This document shows positions 25,035 through 35,200 of a DNA stretch of 64,000 nt, piece after piece (within the stretch, counting starts at the first letter, position 1; every line of letters starts with the position of its first letter). The stretch comes from Aureispira sp963837355 (GTDB lineage: Bacteria; Bacteroidota; Bacteroidia; Chitinophagales; Saprospiraceae). A program made the translations under genes and the position numbers. The stretch covers positions 485,798 through 549,797 of the forward strand of contig CAWIMY010000008.1 in assembly GCA_963837355.1 (NCBI GenBank). The letters run 5' to 3'. Below the pieces are notes generated by a model, which was given only the letters and a program-made list of their open reading frames with translations, was not told the origin of the DNA and searched no databases.

Positions 25035-26069
25035 ATGAAGAAAATTTACTTGTTAGCCCTGCTTCTTTGGTCGGGTAACCGCTTGCAGGCGCAACAAATG
25101 CCGCTGTTGAGCGAGTTTTTGCACAGTCCTGCGCTGATTAATCCCGCTATGATTGGTTGGGAAGACCTGACCGCCATTACGGTCGCTTATCGGCACCAGT
25201 GGACGGGATTGGATAATAATCCGATCACCTTTGCGCTCAATTTTCGCCACTTTGACGAGGAGCGCAACATGGCTTTTGGCGGCGGCTTGACCCACGACCA
25301 AACCGGCCCGACTTCTTTTACGGGCTTAAATTTACAATATGCTTATCATCTAAAATTCAAGTCCGAGCGCCGTGGGAGCCAAAAGCGCAACCGCTTGTCT
25401 ATTGGCTTGTCCTTGTCGGCCAACCAATACCGCCTAGATGGCTCCAAATTAAAGTACAACGATGTTGATGATCCTTTGATTATTACCAGTCAAGCGACGA
25501 CTATTTTGCCCGATGCAGGATTGGGGTTCTTTTATTATAATGACTTGTATTATTTGGGGGTTTCGGTGCCACAACTTATTTCGATGAATGTGCGTTTTGA
25601 TAGTGACAATGCGTTGTCGAACATGCGTCGCGTTGCGCATTTCTATTTTAATGCAGGGGCAAAGATCAAATTGCAATCTGCCGATAAGGCAATGTCGCGC
25701 AGTAGTATGTACGAGCGAGCAGAGCATATGCTCTTACCCTCTTTTTGGTTTCGTTACGCGCCCAATAGTCCTTTAAATGTACACTTGCAGTTGCGTTATT
25801 TGTGGCGGCAGCAAGTGGGGTTAGGGGTCTCGGTATCTACCGATGGAACCTTAGGTTTTGATGCCACCGTACAAATTAAGCAGCGTTTTCGGGTGGGCTA
25901 TGCCTTTAGTGTGCCGATCAACGATTTGTCGCCTTATATAGGCAGTAACCACGAAATTATGTTGACGTATCTCTTTGGTAGTAATGGCAACGGTTGGATG
26001 TTTGAAGCTGCTCCTCAACAAATTAAACTCAAAAAAAATAAAGCTGCCGCTAAGACTTTATCCGAGTAG
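25035..26069 (+). CDS. PorP/SprF-family type IX secretion outer-membrane protein
   Basis: 344 residues. The signal peptide ends near LQAQQ, followed by PLLSEFLHSPALINPAMIGWEDLTAITVAYRHQWTGLDNNPITFALNF, the family N-terminal signature (asparagine-proline near the start, then RxQW). Repeated amphipathic strands such as NRLSIGLSLSANQYRLD, AGLGFFYYNDLYYLGVSVPQL, HLQLRYLWRQQVGLGVSVS and RVGYAFSVPINDLSPYIGSNHEIMLTYLF indicate a beta-barrel. Members of this family are needed for surface display of type B cargo such as SprB. It is translationally close to the upstream cargo gene (3-bp gap), and the lipoprotein gene follows 22 bp later. Confidence 0.88.
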   Translation: MKKIYLLALLLWSGNRLQAQQMPLLSEFLHSPALINPAMIGWEDLTAITVAYRHQWTGLDNNPITFALNFRHFDEERNMAFGGGLTHDQTGPTSFTGLNLQYAYHLKFKSERRGSQKRNRLSIGLSLSANQYRLDGSKLKYNDVDDPLIITSQATTILPDAGLGFFYYNDLYYLGVSVPQLISMNVRFDSDNALSNMRRVAHFYFNAGAKIKLQSADKAMSRSSMYERAEHMLLPSFWFRYAPNSPLNVHLQLRYLWRQQVGLGVSVSTDGTLGFDATVQIKQRFRVGYAFSVPINDLSPYIGSNHEIMLTYLFGSNGNGWMFEAAPQQIKLKKNKAAAKTLSE

Positions 26070-26091
26070 TAGTTTATAGATGATACTCTAT

Positions 26092-26610
26092 ATGAGCCCT
26101 GTCCGTGTGTCGCTATTTCTTTGTTGGCTCCTCCTTCTAGGGAGTTGTTGTCACCATTCTCTAACTTGTCGTCCTATGAAAGCTGTTCTTGAATCGCTTA
26201 CCTCTTTTCAGTATCATTTTCAAGATGCGTCGGTCCCTCCTCCTTTTCACCGCAGTTATAGTATCCGCGCAGATACCAATAATGTCCAAGTAACGGTTCA
26301 TCGCTACGGGGATACGTTGGCTACGGCTACTTATCCTTTACCTGACAGTGCCTTGCAGCGCATCGGTCAAGCTATATGGGACAATGGGATTCAGCAACAC
26401 AAAAAAAAGAAAACCTTGGAAGGGTGTACAGGGGGAGTAGGACACGAGATTGCCTATACGGCTCAAGTAGATAGCGCTACCTTTTCGGCGCGGCGCTATG
26501 TTTGTGGGGGGAGTTATGAAGGCGATCTGAAAGGAGAGGTCGATCAATTTCTAAAAGATATTGCCTTTCTTGTTCCCGAGTTAGACAGTTTGATCAAAAG
26601 TACCCGATAG
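26092..26610 (+). CDS. Putative lipoprotein, unknown
   Basis: 172 residues from the ATG at 26092; an in-frame ATG at 26080 would add four. The signal sequence VRVSLFLCWLLLLGSCCHHS contains a lipobox (LGSC), predicting lipidation at Cys and attachment to the membrane. The mature protein contains YSIRADTNNVQVTVHRYGDTLATATYPLPD and ends VDQFLKDIAFLVPELDSLIKSTR. No family is recognised. It lies 22 bp after the PorP/SprF gene in the same direction and may be a third gene of that operon. Confidence 0.55.
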   Translation: MSPVRVSLFLCWLLLLGSCCHHSLTCRPMKAVLESLTSFQYHFQDASVPPPFHRSYSIRADTNNVQVTVHRYGDTLATATYPLPDSALQRIGQAIWDNGIQQHKKKKTLEGCTGGVGHEIAYTAQVDSATFSARRYVCGGSYEGDLKGEVDQFLKDIAFLVPELDSLIKSTR

Positions 26611-26813
26611 GCTGATTATTAGCACAATAAAAAGTTTACTAAAAAGTGTTAAAAAAAGTCTGTAGACTGTTAAAATTTTCTTTTTTAGTAATTTTAATAG
26701 AAATTTTTCTCTTTGGAATGGATTTAGTTATTCATTGAGAAGAGTCAGGTAACTGACCTTTATCTATTGCGACCCACAACTGCTCTTTTAGAGTATTAAA
26801 ATATACAGGCCTT

Positions 26814-27203
26814 ATGTCTAAATTTATATTAATCACCAGTTTATCCTTCTTCCTATTCCTATTGGCAGCCCAAGCTCGCCCCTTTGTGAGACCAATTCAA
26901 CTACCGTCCGAGACGCATGAAGTCACCGTACCAAAAGCAGAAAACAATCAGTTAAGTACCGTGAAAATTACAATGGATAAGAATAGCAACCGAATTTATT
27001 TTTCTACGCCACACGTATTGACCAATGTCGATATTACTCTTAAACAATTGGGCGAAAAGGTAATCGTGCAGCAGAAAAGTATGACCATCAATAAAAGCTA
27101 CTCCATTACTTTCCCTGAACAAGCGGGGGTCAACCAATACACCGTTATTCTACAGAAAGACAATCAAATCGTTGTCAAACGTCTTAACAAAGACTGGATG
27201 TAA
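26814..27203 (+). CDS. Small secreted protein, unknown
   Basis: 129 residues with a signal peptide (FILITSLSFFLFLLAAQARP). The mature part is a single beta-rich domain: TVKITMDKNSNRIYFSTPHVLTNVDITLKQLGEKVIVQQKSM, then SYSITFPEQAGVNQYTVILQKDNQIVVKRLNKDWM. The layout resembles the small C-terminal sandwich domains of T9SS type A proteins (a self-standing beta-sandwich ending in a basic strand) or DUF3244-like proteins, but I cannot assign it. It is followed by a strong terminator at 27231-27266, so it is a single-gene unit. Confidence 0.55.
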   Translation: MSKFILITSLSFFLFLLAAQARPFVRPIQLPSETHEVTVPKAENNQLSTVKITMDKNSNRIYFSTPHVLTNVDITLKQLGEKVIVQQKSMTINKSYSITFPEQAGVNQYTVILQKDNQIVVKRLNKDWM

Positions 27204-27230
27204 GCGATTAGGAGCACCACTTATAACGTT

Positions 27231-27272
27231 AGCTATCTCGATCTAGAATCGGGATAGCTTTTTTTGTTCTAT
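27231..27272 (+). terminator. Terminator after the small secreted protein gene
   Basis: AGCTATC.CGAT pairs with ATCG.GATAGCT around a short loop, followed by seven T. Confidence 0.85.
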
Positions 27273-27337
27273 CAGATGTCGGCAAAAAATAATACCTTTA
27301 CTAGCCGACTTTTTGGTATAACAAACAACGGTTCCTT

Positions 27338-27868
27338 ATGACTCAATGCCCACACCTTACCACTGAACGCCTAGAGCTGCATCCTGCCTCTAAAAAAGAT
27401 GCCGCTTTTGTCCTTGCCTTATTCAACAGCCCAAAATGGATAGAGAACATCGGCGAGCGCCACGTACACGACATAGCACAAGCCGAAAAATACATTGCTG
27501 AACGAATGATGCCGCAATATGAGCGCTTGGGTTTTGGAAATTTTACGCTAGTTACAATAGCGGACGGCGCAAAAATTGGAAGCTGTGGATTATACGATAG
27601 AGAGGGGCTGGAAGGCGTAGATATTGGCTTTGCCTTGTTGCCTGATTATGAGGGTAAAGGCTATGCGTTAGAAGCGGCTGAAAAATTACTTGAGCTCGCA
27701 GAAAACCAATGGAAATTGCCTGCTGTTCAGGGTATTACGTTAGAATCTAATACGGCTTCTAAGCGCTTGTTAGAAAAATTGGGTTTACAGTTTGTAGAGT
27801 ATATTCGTTTGCCAAATGATGCTACCGAATTGATGTTGTATCGCCGTACTTTTGAAGCCAATTCCTAA
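27338..27868 (+). CDS. GNAT-family N-acetyltransferase (RimJ/RimL type)
   Basis: 176 residues with the typical RimJ/RimL N-terminus LTTERLELHPASKKDAAFVLALFNSPKW and IGERHVHDIAQAEKYIAE. Motif A (acetyl-CoA pyrophosphate binding) is DIGFALLPDYEGKGYALEAAEKLLELA near residue 105-130, followed by the SNTASKRLLEKLGLQF segment near 145. It transfers acetyl from acetyl-CoA to an amine; the acceptor (ribosomal protein, small molecule or antibiotic) cannot be told from sequence. The lipoprotein gene that follows starts 18 bp after its stop codon. Confidence 0.85.
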   Translation: MTQCPHLTTERLELHPASKKDAAFVLALFNSPKWIENIGERHVHDIAQAEKYIAERMMPQYERLGFGNFTLVTIADGAKIGSCGLYDREGLEGVDIGFALLPDYEGKGYALEAAEKLLELAENQWKLPAVQGITLESNTASKRLLEKLGLQFVEYIRLPNDATELMLYRRTFEANS

Positions 27869-27886
27869 TCCTTGAAGTTTTGTAAT

Positions 27887-28567
27887 ATGCTTGATAAAAA
27901 GAAAAAAAACAACGCGCACTGGTCACTCTTAGGAGCTCCATTAGTGGTACTAAGTTGCTTGCTAGGAAGCCTGCAAAGCTGTGGTGAGAAAGAGCCCGAT
28001 CCCTTCTGTGGTGATGGTTTTGAAGACAGCCGCGACGCGGCTGTTTATTGTTCGACAACCATTGGTACCCAAGAATGGCTGAGTGAAAATATACGCTACG
28101 AGCAAGCGGGTGGTTTTGAAAATCCTAATGCATCCAATGAGGGCACCAAAAAATATGGCCGCTTATACACGTATGAAGCTGCTCTAAAAGCGTGTCCCGT
28201 AGGCTGGCACCTGCCCACAGATGCCGAGTGGAAAACCCTAGAGCAAAGTTTGGGTATGAGTGCGGCCGAAGTCGATCAGGTAAATTTACGCGGCAGCGAT
28301 CAAGGGCAGCAGCTCAAAGACGAAGCTGCTTGGGACGACGAAACGAATGCCAATACCTATGATTTTACAGCCTTACCTACAGGCGAATACAATCCGAGTT
28401 ATGGGCCTTATTTTAAATTGGGGGAGCAGGCGAGTTTTTGGACGGCTACCCGCTCCGATACTAGTGGGGGCGTTTGGGTACGTGTATTGAAGCGCGGCGA
28501 ACAAGGGATTAGACGTACTTATTACAGCGAATTGTCAGGCCATGCCTGTCGGTGTGTAGCCGATTGA
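27887..28567 (+). CDS. FISUMP-domain lipoprotein
   Basis: 226 residues from the ATG at 27887. The signal sequence LVVLSCLLGSLQSCGEKEP carries a lipobox (LQSC). The mature protein matches the 'major paralogous domain' first seen in Fibrobacter succinogenes: IGTQEWLSENIRY, YGRLYTYEAALKACPVGWHLPTDAEWKTLEQSLG, LKDEAAWDD...NTYDFTALPTGEY and ASFWTATRSDTSGGVWVRVLKRG...SGHACRCVAD. The fold is C-type-lectin/formylglycine-enzyme-like. The role is unknown; these proteins are lipid-anchored at the surface. No nearby partner points to a substrate. Confidence 0.8.
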   Translation: MLDKKKKNNAHWSLLGAPLVVLSCLLGSLQSCGEKEPDPFCGDGFEDSRDAAVYCSTTIGTQEWLSENIRYEQAGGFENPNASNEGTKKYGRLYTYEAALKACPVGWHLPTDAEWKTLEQSLGMSAAEVDQVNLRGSDQGQQLKDEAAWDDETNANTYDFTALPTGEYNPSYGPYFKLGEQASFWTATRSDTSGGVWVRVLKRGEQGIRRTYYSELSGHACRCVAD

Positions 28568-28629
28568 AGCCTTTTTCTTCCTAGGAAGCTGTTGCAAGGC
28601 ACTTCCATATTTATCCTAAGCAACTTGTT

Positions 28630-31380
28630 ATGATTGTTGATTTTTTTCAGAATATAGGCCGCTATATTTTCAAGCCTTTTTTTGCGCGGTATTGGAAACG
28701 CCTATTGCTGTTGATCGTCCTTGTGTACGGGGGCTTGAGTATTGGGCATCAAAAAGCTTGGTTTAGAAGCCCACTTGTGGCTACCAATCCCTTTGAGGCG
28801 TTTTCAGAAAATACGGCGCTGTTGTTAGAAACGCCTTCGGGAATGGGGCTGCCGCCTAATTTATTGTCGGCTAGTTATGCTCCTGCTTTGCTACAATTGT
28901 CTGTTTTAGAAAAATGGCAGCGCGGCATTCGCTTACTGGATTCGTTGTTTCAGGTCAATGCCGATTATCAAAAAATGTTGCAGCAAACGGAGGTAGTTAG
29001 TGGGGTACAAGTGACGAGTAACCAAGCGGCGAACTGGTTGCACGTACTAAAAATATCGGCCAAACGTTTTGATGCAGAGCGATTTATTGCGGCGCTACGC
29101 CCAAAGCACTTACAAAAAAGCACCTACCGCAACAACACGATTTATACCTTGCAATTAGAAGAAGGGCAGCAGTGGACGTTTGCGCTCTTTCGTGGCTTAG
29201 TCTTGATGAGTCCGACAACGATTTTAGTAGAATCCAGTATTGAACAACTCGATAATATTCGCAATAGCGTCCACCGTAATGCCCGTTTTCAAGCTATTGC
29301 TGCCCCTTCAAAACGAGAAAAACCCAGCTGGAATATCTATTTGAATTTCAAAGCCTTACCCACGCTGACCAATGTAGTCACACGCTCGAATCCCAAAGCG
29401 ATTTTGGCCATGCGGCAGTTGAGCGACTGGATGCGCTTGGATGCGCAATTTCTCCCTAAGGATTTTAATTTGACAGGAGCTTTGTACCCTGATTTGGACA
29501 ATACTTTTTTGCAAGCGTTAGCGCGGCAAGACGCGCCTAAGAATAGCCGTATGATAGAGTTGCTACCTAGCAATTTGGGGGCGATGCTCTATTTGGGGTG
29601 GGGTGATTTTGGGAAATTTTATAAAGCTTATGCCAACAAAGCCACGCAGGAGGAACGTGCCAAATTTGAGCAATATATACAACCTTGGTTGGGACAGGAT
29701 GCTGCTTTATTTTATGAAGATCCTACGGATGAGAAAAATGATTTTGCACGTGATAAACTCGTGTTTTTACACAGCAAAGATACGGCTCTAACATGGAAAT
29801 TATTAGACCAATATGCCCAGCAGGCAGGCGCTGTAACGCGCTATGGGTACCAGAATTTTGAAATTACGCATTTGCCCATTGAGGATGTGTTGAAACCTTT
29901 ATTTGGAGGTACCCTAAATCCTTTGCAAGCTCCTTATTTTACAATTATTGGAGAATACATCGTTTTAGCCAACTCAAAAACTACCTTGGAAGGCTGGATC
30001 AAGAGTTTTAATACTCGACAGGTGTTGTTGTCGTTACCCGAATATCAAGCATTCTTAAGACAGAGCAGCGAGCAGGCCAATGCCTATGTGCTGATTAATA
30101 CGCCCAATACTAATAAATTTGTGCAGTATTTAGGCCGTCCCGATCTGTTAGAGAGCCTTCAAGATAACTGGAAGGGCTTCAAAGGGATATATCCGATTGG
30201 CATCAAACTGCACGGACAAGGTAGTTATTTCTTAACCACTGTATCGGCAAGTTTTAATCAAATTGCAGAGAAAGAGCAAGTAACGGCTACCGCTGCTTGG
30301 CAAGCCGACCTCAATAGCAAAGCTACAATGGCTCCGCAAGCGCTTCGCTCGCACGATGGGGATTTTTACGTGCTTGTACAGGATGAACGCCGACAAATTT
30401 ACCTCTTTGACAGAAATGGAGAGAACCAATGGCCAACCCATCAAGTCACCAATCGCCCCATCAATTCGCAAGTATTTGAGGTGGATTATTATAACAACAA
30501 TGAAATTCAATATGCCTTTAGTACTGATTCAGCCATTTATATTATTACCAAAGAAGGCCAACGACTAATGACCATTCCATTGATTCATCGGGCAGCTAGT
30601 GGGGTATTGGTGGTGGATAATGGAAAAGGGCCGCGTTTTTTTATTCCCTGTAAGAATGGAGCGGTATATGGGTACGAGGAAACAGGAAAACCCTTATCGG
30701 GTTGGCAGCCACTCAAAGGGGTGGGCCGTGCCGCGCAGCCTATGCAATACATGGAGTATATGGACAAGCGTTATTTGATTTTAGCGACAACGGCAGGGCA
30801 CTGTCATGCCTATGAACTTTCCGCACAGGCGCATTTCAAACATGCCAAATTAGGTACTGCTAGTAATTGGGGCGTTGACCCTAAAATTGGGCGGATTGTA
30901 GCAGGGCAGCCCAACGGAAAAATAAGAGTCTTGAATAGTAAGGGTGGTGGTTTTGGGTTGAGCGCTGTTAAAGAATTGAAAAAGCCCGTACAGTTTTTAT
31001 ACGCCGATGTATTGGGCGATGCCCGCAAGGATTACATTCGTTTAGACGCGGATAAAATGGTTATCAATTACTATGAAAAACAGACGGACGAAAAAGGAAA
31101 GGTAAAAGAGGTGTTGTTGCAAACGCCGATCTATGCTATTCCAGAAGCCAGCGATCGACAAGTTTTTGCAGTCAACCTTAGAGAATCAGAGAAAGCATTA
31201 ATTGGGTATTGGGAGCCCAGTACAGGCAGTATAGGCTTGCTTGATGCTAGGGGCGTGTTGCAGAAAGGGTTTCCTTTGGCAGGAACGTCTACCTTTGAAG
31301 TAGTGGATTTATTTGGAGAGCAGAGTAATACATTAGTCGTTGCCAATGACAGCCGTATTTATACCTACAAACTAAAATAG
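28630..31380 (+). CDS. Large membrane-anchored protein of unknown function, with C-terminal propeller-like region
   Basis: 916 residues. One membrane segment is near the N-terminus (about residues 23-40, KRLLLLIVLVYGGLSIG) after a basic start. Residues about 50-540 resemble the DUF3352-type Bacteroidota proteins (NPFEAFSENTALLLETPSG...), but I hold this lightly. From about 570 the sequence has repeated short strands with 'D/G-x-hydrophobic' periodicity (DGDFYVLVQDERRQIYLFDRNGE, NEIQYAFSTDSAIYIITKEGQ, CKNGAVYGYEETGKPL, RIVAGQPNGKIRVLNSKG), like a PQQ/WD-type beta-propeller. It is probably a periplasmic domain facing the envelope. A shared terminator follows. Confidence 0.6.
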   Translation: MIVDFFQNIGRYIFKPFFARYWKRLLLLIVLVYGGLSIGHQKAWFRSPLVATNPFEAFSENTALLLETPSGMGLPPNLLSASYAPALLQLSVLEKWQRGIRLLDSLFQVNADYQKMLQQTEVVSGVQVTSNQAANWLHVLKISAKRFDAERFIAALRPKHLQKSTYRNNTIYTLQLEEGQQWTFALFRGLVLMSPTTILVESSIEQLDNIRNSVHRNARFQAIAAPSKREKPSWNIYLNFKALPTLTNVVTRSNPKAILAMRQLSDWMRLDAQFLPKDFNLTGALYPDLDNTFLQALARQDAPKNSRMIELLPSNLGAMLYLGWGDFGKFYKAYANKATQEERAKFEQYIQPWLGQDAALFYEDPTDEKNDFARDKLVFLHSKDTALTWKLLDQYAQQAGAVTRYGYQNFEITHLPIEDVLKPLFGGTLNPLQAPYFTIIGEYIVLANSKTTLEGWIKSFNTRQVLLSLPEYQAFLRQSSEQANAYVLINTPNTNKFVQYLGRPDLLESLQDNWKGFKGIYPIGIKLHGQGSYFLTTVSASFNQIAEKEQVTATAAWQADLNSKATMAPQALRSHDGDFYVLVQDERRQIYLFDRNGENQWPTHQVTNRPINSQVFEVDYYNNNEIQYAFSTDSAIYIITKEGQRLMTIPLIHRAASGVLVVDNGKGPRFFIPCKNGAVYGYEETGKPLSGWQPLKGVGRAAQPMQYMEYMDKRYLILATTAGHCHAYELSAQAHFKHAKLGTASNWGVDPKIGRIVAGQPNGKIRVLNSKGGGFGLSAVKELKKPVQFLYADVLGDARKDYIRLDADKMVINYYEKQTDEKGKVKEVLLQTPIYAIPEASDRQVFAVNLRESEKALIGYWEPSTGSIGLLDARGVLQKGFPLAGTSTFEVVDLFGEQSNTLVVANDSRIYTYKLK

Positions 31381-31404
31381 ATGTCTACTATTTTTACAAA
31401 AAAG

Positions 31405-31441
31405 AAGGGCTTGCTCGAACATTATGTTCGAGCAAGCCCTT
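31405..31441. terminator. Bidirectional terminator
   Basis: AAGGGCTTGCTCGAAC and GTTCGAGCAAGCCCTT form a perfect 16-bp stem with a 5-base loop and T-rich sequence on both sides. It serves the large membrane protein gene and the convergent adhesin 1. Confidence 0.9.
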
Positions 31442-31460
31442 TGTATTAGATAAGTGTTAC

Positions 31461-32273
31461 TTAGCGTACCAGCGTCACATTACCTTTAATTTGAATGGTT
31501 TCTCCATCACGGTACAAGACATCGGCATACCAGCTATAGGTTCCTGATCCAACGGGTTTACCTCTAAAGATACCATTCCATCCCTGTTCGGGAATGTTGA
31601 TGTCCATGTTTTGGCCTTCATATACCAAGGTTCCCCAACGGTCATAGACTCTAAAGATGGTCACTTCTTGTACGCGTTCTCCTCCCTGAATAAAGAAGTA
31701 GTCGTTCACCCCATCACCATTCGGCGTAAAGCCAGTCGGCGCATTCGCACGGCGGAACTTACGCACCTCTATGCGCACAATCGCCTCCACACTACACCCT
31801 GCCGCATTGATCGCCGCAAATTGGTATTGAACGTTGTCGAGTGGGCTCACGCCAAATTGATAACTCGTATCCGTCACTACGCCCAGCGGGCTGGTAAGTT
31901 GATTCCAGCTGTATTGCACTCCAGTCGTGTCATTGAGTTGCGCCATCACCGTGATGCTGTCACCATATTCAATCACCGTATCTTGCGTGATGCTGGCAAT
32001 CAAGAACGGATCGCCGCTGTCTACCGTAAGTAAGGTATCAGCCATACAACCGTTCTCATCGCGCACGCTCAGCGTGTAGACATCGGCTGCCAAGTCGCCA
32101 AAGAAGTTGCCCGTTGTCCAGCCACTGCTGCTTGCGCCCACTACTTGGTATTCCAGCGGTTGACTAATCACGGTTCCCCCTGAGCCATTGGCCGTCAAGG
32201 TGCCCGTTGCATCGCCTGCACAGCGTGTTGCGGTGGTCACCCCTGTAATCTGTAGCGCAGCGGGCTGTGTCAA
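31461..32273 (-). CDS. Adhesin 1, C-terminal fragment (SprB end and type B sorting domain)
   Basis: About 270 residues that continue adhesin 1 after the frame break near 32271. It contains the last SprB-like module and the complete type B C-terminal domain. It has no start codon context of its own, so if the break is real this part is not made or is made poorly, and the upstream product would lack its export signal. Confidence 0.7.
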   Translation of the reverse strand: MTQPAALQITGVTTATRCAGDATGTLTANGSGGTVISQPLEYQVVGASSSGWTTGNFFGDLAADVYTLSVRDENGCMADTLLTVDSGDPFLIASITQDTVIEYGDSITVMAQLNDTTGVQYSWNQLTSPLGVVTDTSYQFGVSPLDNVQYQFAAINAAGCSVEAIVRIEVRKFRRANAPTGFTPNGDGVNDYFFIQGGERVQEVTIFRVYDRWGTLVYEGQNMDINIPEQGWNGIFRGKPVGSGTYSWYADVLYRDGETIQIKGNVTLVR

Positions 32274-35200
32274 GGTGCCCTTCGCTATCCATCGTACAGC
32301 CTCGGCTGTCGGTAATGGTGACGGTGTAGCGCAGCGCCCGAAGGTTAATCGCCGTTCTAGTGGTCTGGCTGTTCGACCAGCGGTAAGTGTACGGCGCAGT
32401 GCCGCCCGTTACATTGGCCTGTAGACGGCCGTCTTGTGAGCCAAAGCAGGTCAAGTTATTCACCGTCGCTACGGTCACGCTCATCGCACTTGGCTCCGTC
32501 AAGGTGTAGCCAAAGCTGGCTTGACAACCGGTCAAATCCGTGACCGTCACGCGGTAAGCCCCTGCGGCTAAGTTGTTGATTTGTGACAACACCTGTCCAG
32601 ATGACCAGCTGTAGCTGGCAATGTTCGGGTTGTTGCCCAAGTTAATGCTTCCGTTCGTTTGTCCATTACAAGTAATGGGCGTAGTCGTAGCGTTCAATAC
32701 GATGGGTAAACCATCATTCAACACGACCGTATCGGAGGCAAAACAAGCATTGACATCCGTCACCAGCACGCTGTAGGTGCCTGCGGGCAGGTTGCTCACG
32801 CTTGTGGTGGTCGAGCCGTTAACATCATTCCAGATAAAGCGGTAGGCGGGTGTTCCCCCCGTGACGCTCTGCACGCTCACCGCGCCACTAGCGCCACCTT
32901 GGCAGCTAATCGTTTGGTCAATTTGTGCGGTAATTTGCAAGGGCTGTGGCGCTCCAACCGTTCCCGTAAGGGCTAAGCTACAACCAGCATTGTCGGTAAT
33001 GGTTACGGTATAACTACCCGCCAATAAACTATCGGCTACTGCCGTGGTGGTATTGTTGGTGTTTCCGCTCCAAGCGAAAGCATAAGGCGTGGTTCCCCCA
33101 GTCACAACAGCGGCTAATTGTCCGCTGCCTTGATTGGCACAAAGCGCGTCGCGCGTCAGTAGCTGCCCTGTCAAGCCCTGTGCGGGCTGGGTAACGACAA
33201 AGCTATCGACGATCGAGCAGCCGCTCGCATCGCTAATGGTGACATACTGCACGCCCGCCGAAAGGCCAGTGACAAACGGCCCTGTTTGACCCGCTGCCCC
33301 ACTCCAAGTAAAGCTGTAAGCAGGTGTTCCACCGCTCACTAAGATACTAGCCGTACCGTTGTTACCGCCAAGGCAGCTCACATTGGTATTCGTCAAGCTC
33401 GTCACGCTAATAGAACTGCTGCTGTTGATGTTGACTAAGGCAGTGGCAGCACAACCATTGGCATCCGTTACCGTCACGGTATTGGCACCTGCCGCAAGGC
33501 GGGTGGCCGTAGCCGTTACCTCACCCGAAGGCCAAGCATAAGTATACGGCGCGCTTCCGCCTGTCGCGGTGACAGTGGCGGTGCCACTGCTATCGCCTGC
33601 ACAAGCCACGCCTGCACTGCTGCTGATCGTGGCGATAATCGCGCTTGGATCGGTAAGCGTCACACTCGCACTTCCTGTACAGCCGAGGCTGTCGGTAATG
33701 GTCACGCTATAGGTACCTGCGACAAGACCAGTCGCTGTTATGCCTGTTTGGCTATTCGACCAAGCATAGTTATAAGGCGCGGTTCCACCCGCTGCCGTTA
33801 CGGTAGCGGTGCCGCTGTTGTCTCCTGCACAAGCAGGATCAACGCCTGTTATGCTACCCGAAACAGAGGCGCTAGGCTGGGTGATGGTCACACAGCTGCT
33901 ATTTTGACAGCCGTTGAAGTCACTCACCGTGACGCAGTGCTGTCCTGCCGCAAGGCCAATAGCCGTTTGGCTCGTCTGCCCATTGTCCCATAAGAACGCA
34001 TAGCCTACTAGGCCAATCGGCGTTCCGCCTGTAGCGGTGACCGTAGCGGTGCCGTTGGCATCGCCAAAGCAAGCCAAGTTGGTCGCGGCAATGCTGCTTT
34101 GTAGGGCAGTGGGCTGTTGGATGTTAATCACTTCTACGCGATCACAACCATTGGCATCCGTTGCCGTCACGCTGTATAAGCCTGCTGCAAGCCCTGTAGC
34201 CGTTTGGGTAGTTTGGCCATCCGACCAGTTGTAGGTATACGTATTGCTTCCACCACTGACAAATGCCGTTGCGGTGCCTGTGCTATCGCCATTACAGTCG
34301 GTAAGCGTTGCCACAACCGAGTCGATTAAGACCTCCGCAGGCTCTTCTAATTGTACATTAATAGCGATCACACAATCGTTGCCATCTCTCACCGTGACGG
34401 TATAAGCGCCAGCGGCTAAGTTGTTCCAGACATTGTTGGCGCTAAAGACATTGCCCGATTGGCCAGGGCCGCTGATGCGGTACTCATAGCCATTCACGCC
34501 CAATGTTCCTGTTCCAACAACCGCGTTGGCTAGGATCTGTCCGTTCTGATCGCCAAAGCAAAGCACATTGACGGAGTCAATGGTAGCGGCCAAGGGAATA
34601 GGATCGGCAATGGTAAGGCAGGTGTCGACTTGACAACCTTGCAAATCCGTCACGCTCACACAGTAGGTTCCTGCGACTAGACCCGAGATGTTGGCAGTGT
34701 TTTGTCCGCCAGGACTCCACGTATAGCTATAGCCAGCGCTGCCGCCTGCTACCACTACGCCAACGGAGCCATCGGCTGCGCCAGCACAGGTAATGGGAGA
34801 GCCGTTGTAGTTGGACAAGACTTGTGGGCTTAATTGAATCGCACTTGGCTCAGCCAAAACCGACCCTGCGGTGGTGCTACAACCGTTTGCATCGGTGATG
34901 GTAACGGTGTAAGCGCCTGCGGGTAAGCCCGTGGCTAAGCTAGTAATTTGGCCATCCGACCAGCGGTAGGTGTAGTTGGGCGTAGCGCCTTGGGCATCTA
35001 CTTCCATGCGGCCGTTGGTGCCGCCGTTACAGCTTGGATCTTGCTGGGCAATGATCGTGGCGGTTAAGGCGCTGGCAGGTTCGAAGACCTGTGCGGTTTG
35101 AAGCAAGGTACAGCCGTTGAAGTCGGTAATGGTCACCGTGTAGGTGCCCGCTCGTAGACCTGTTGCGGTGGCGGTATTTTGATTAGCGGCATTGGCTCCC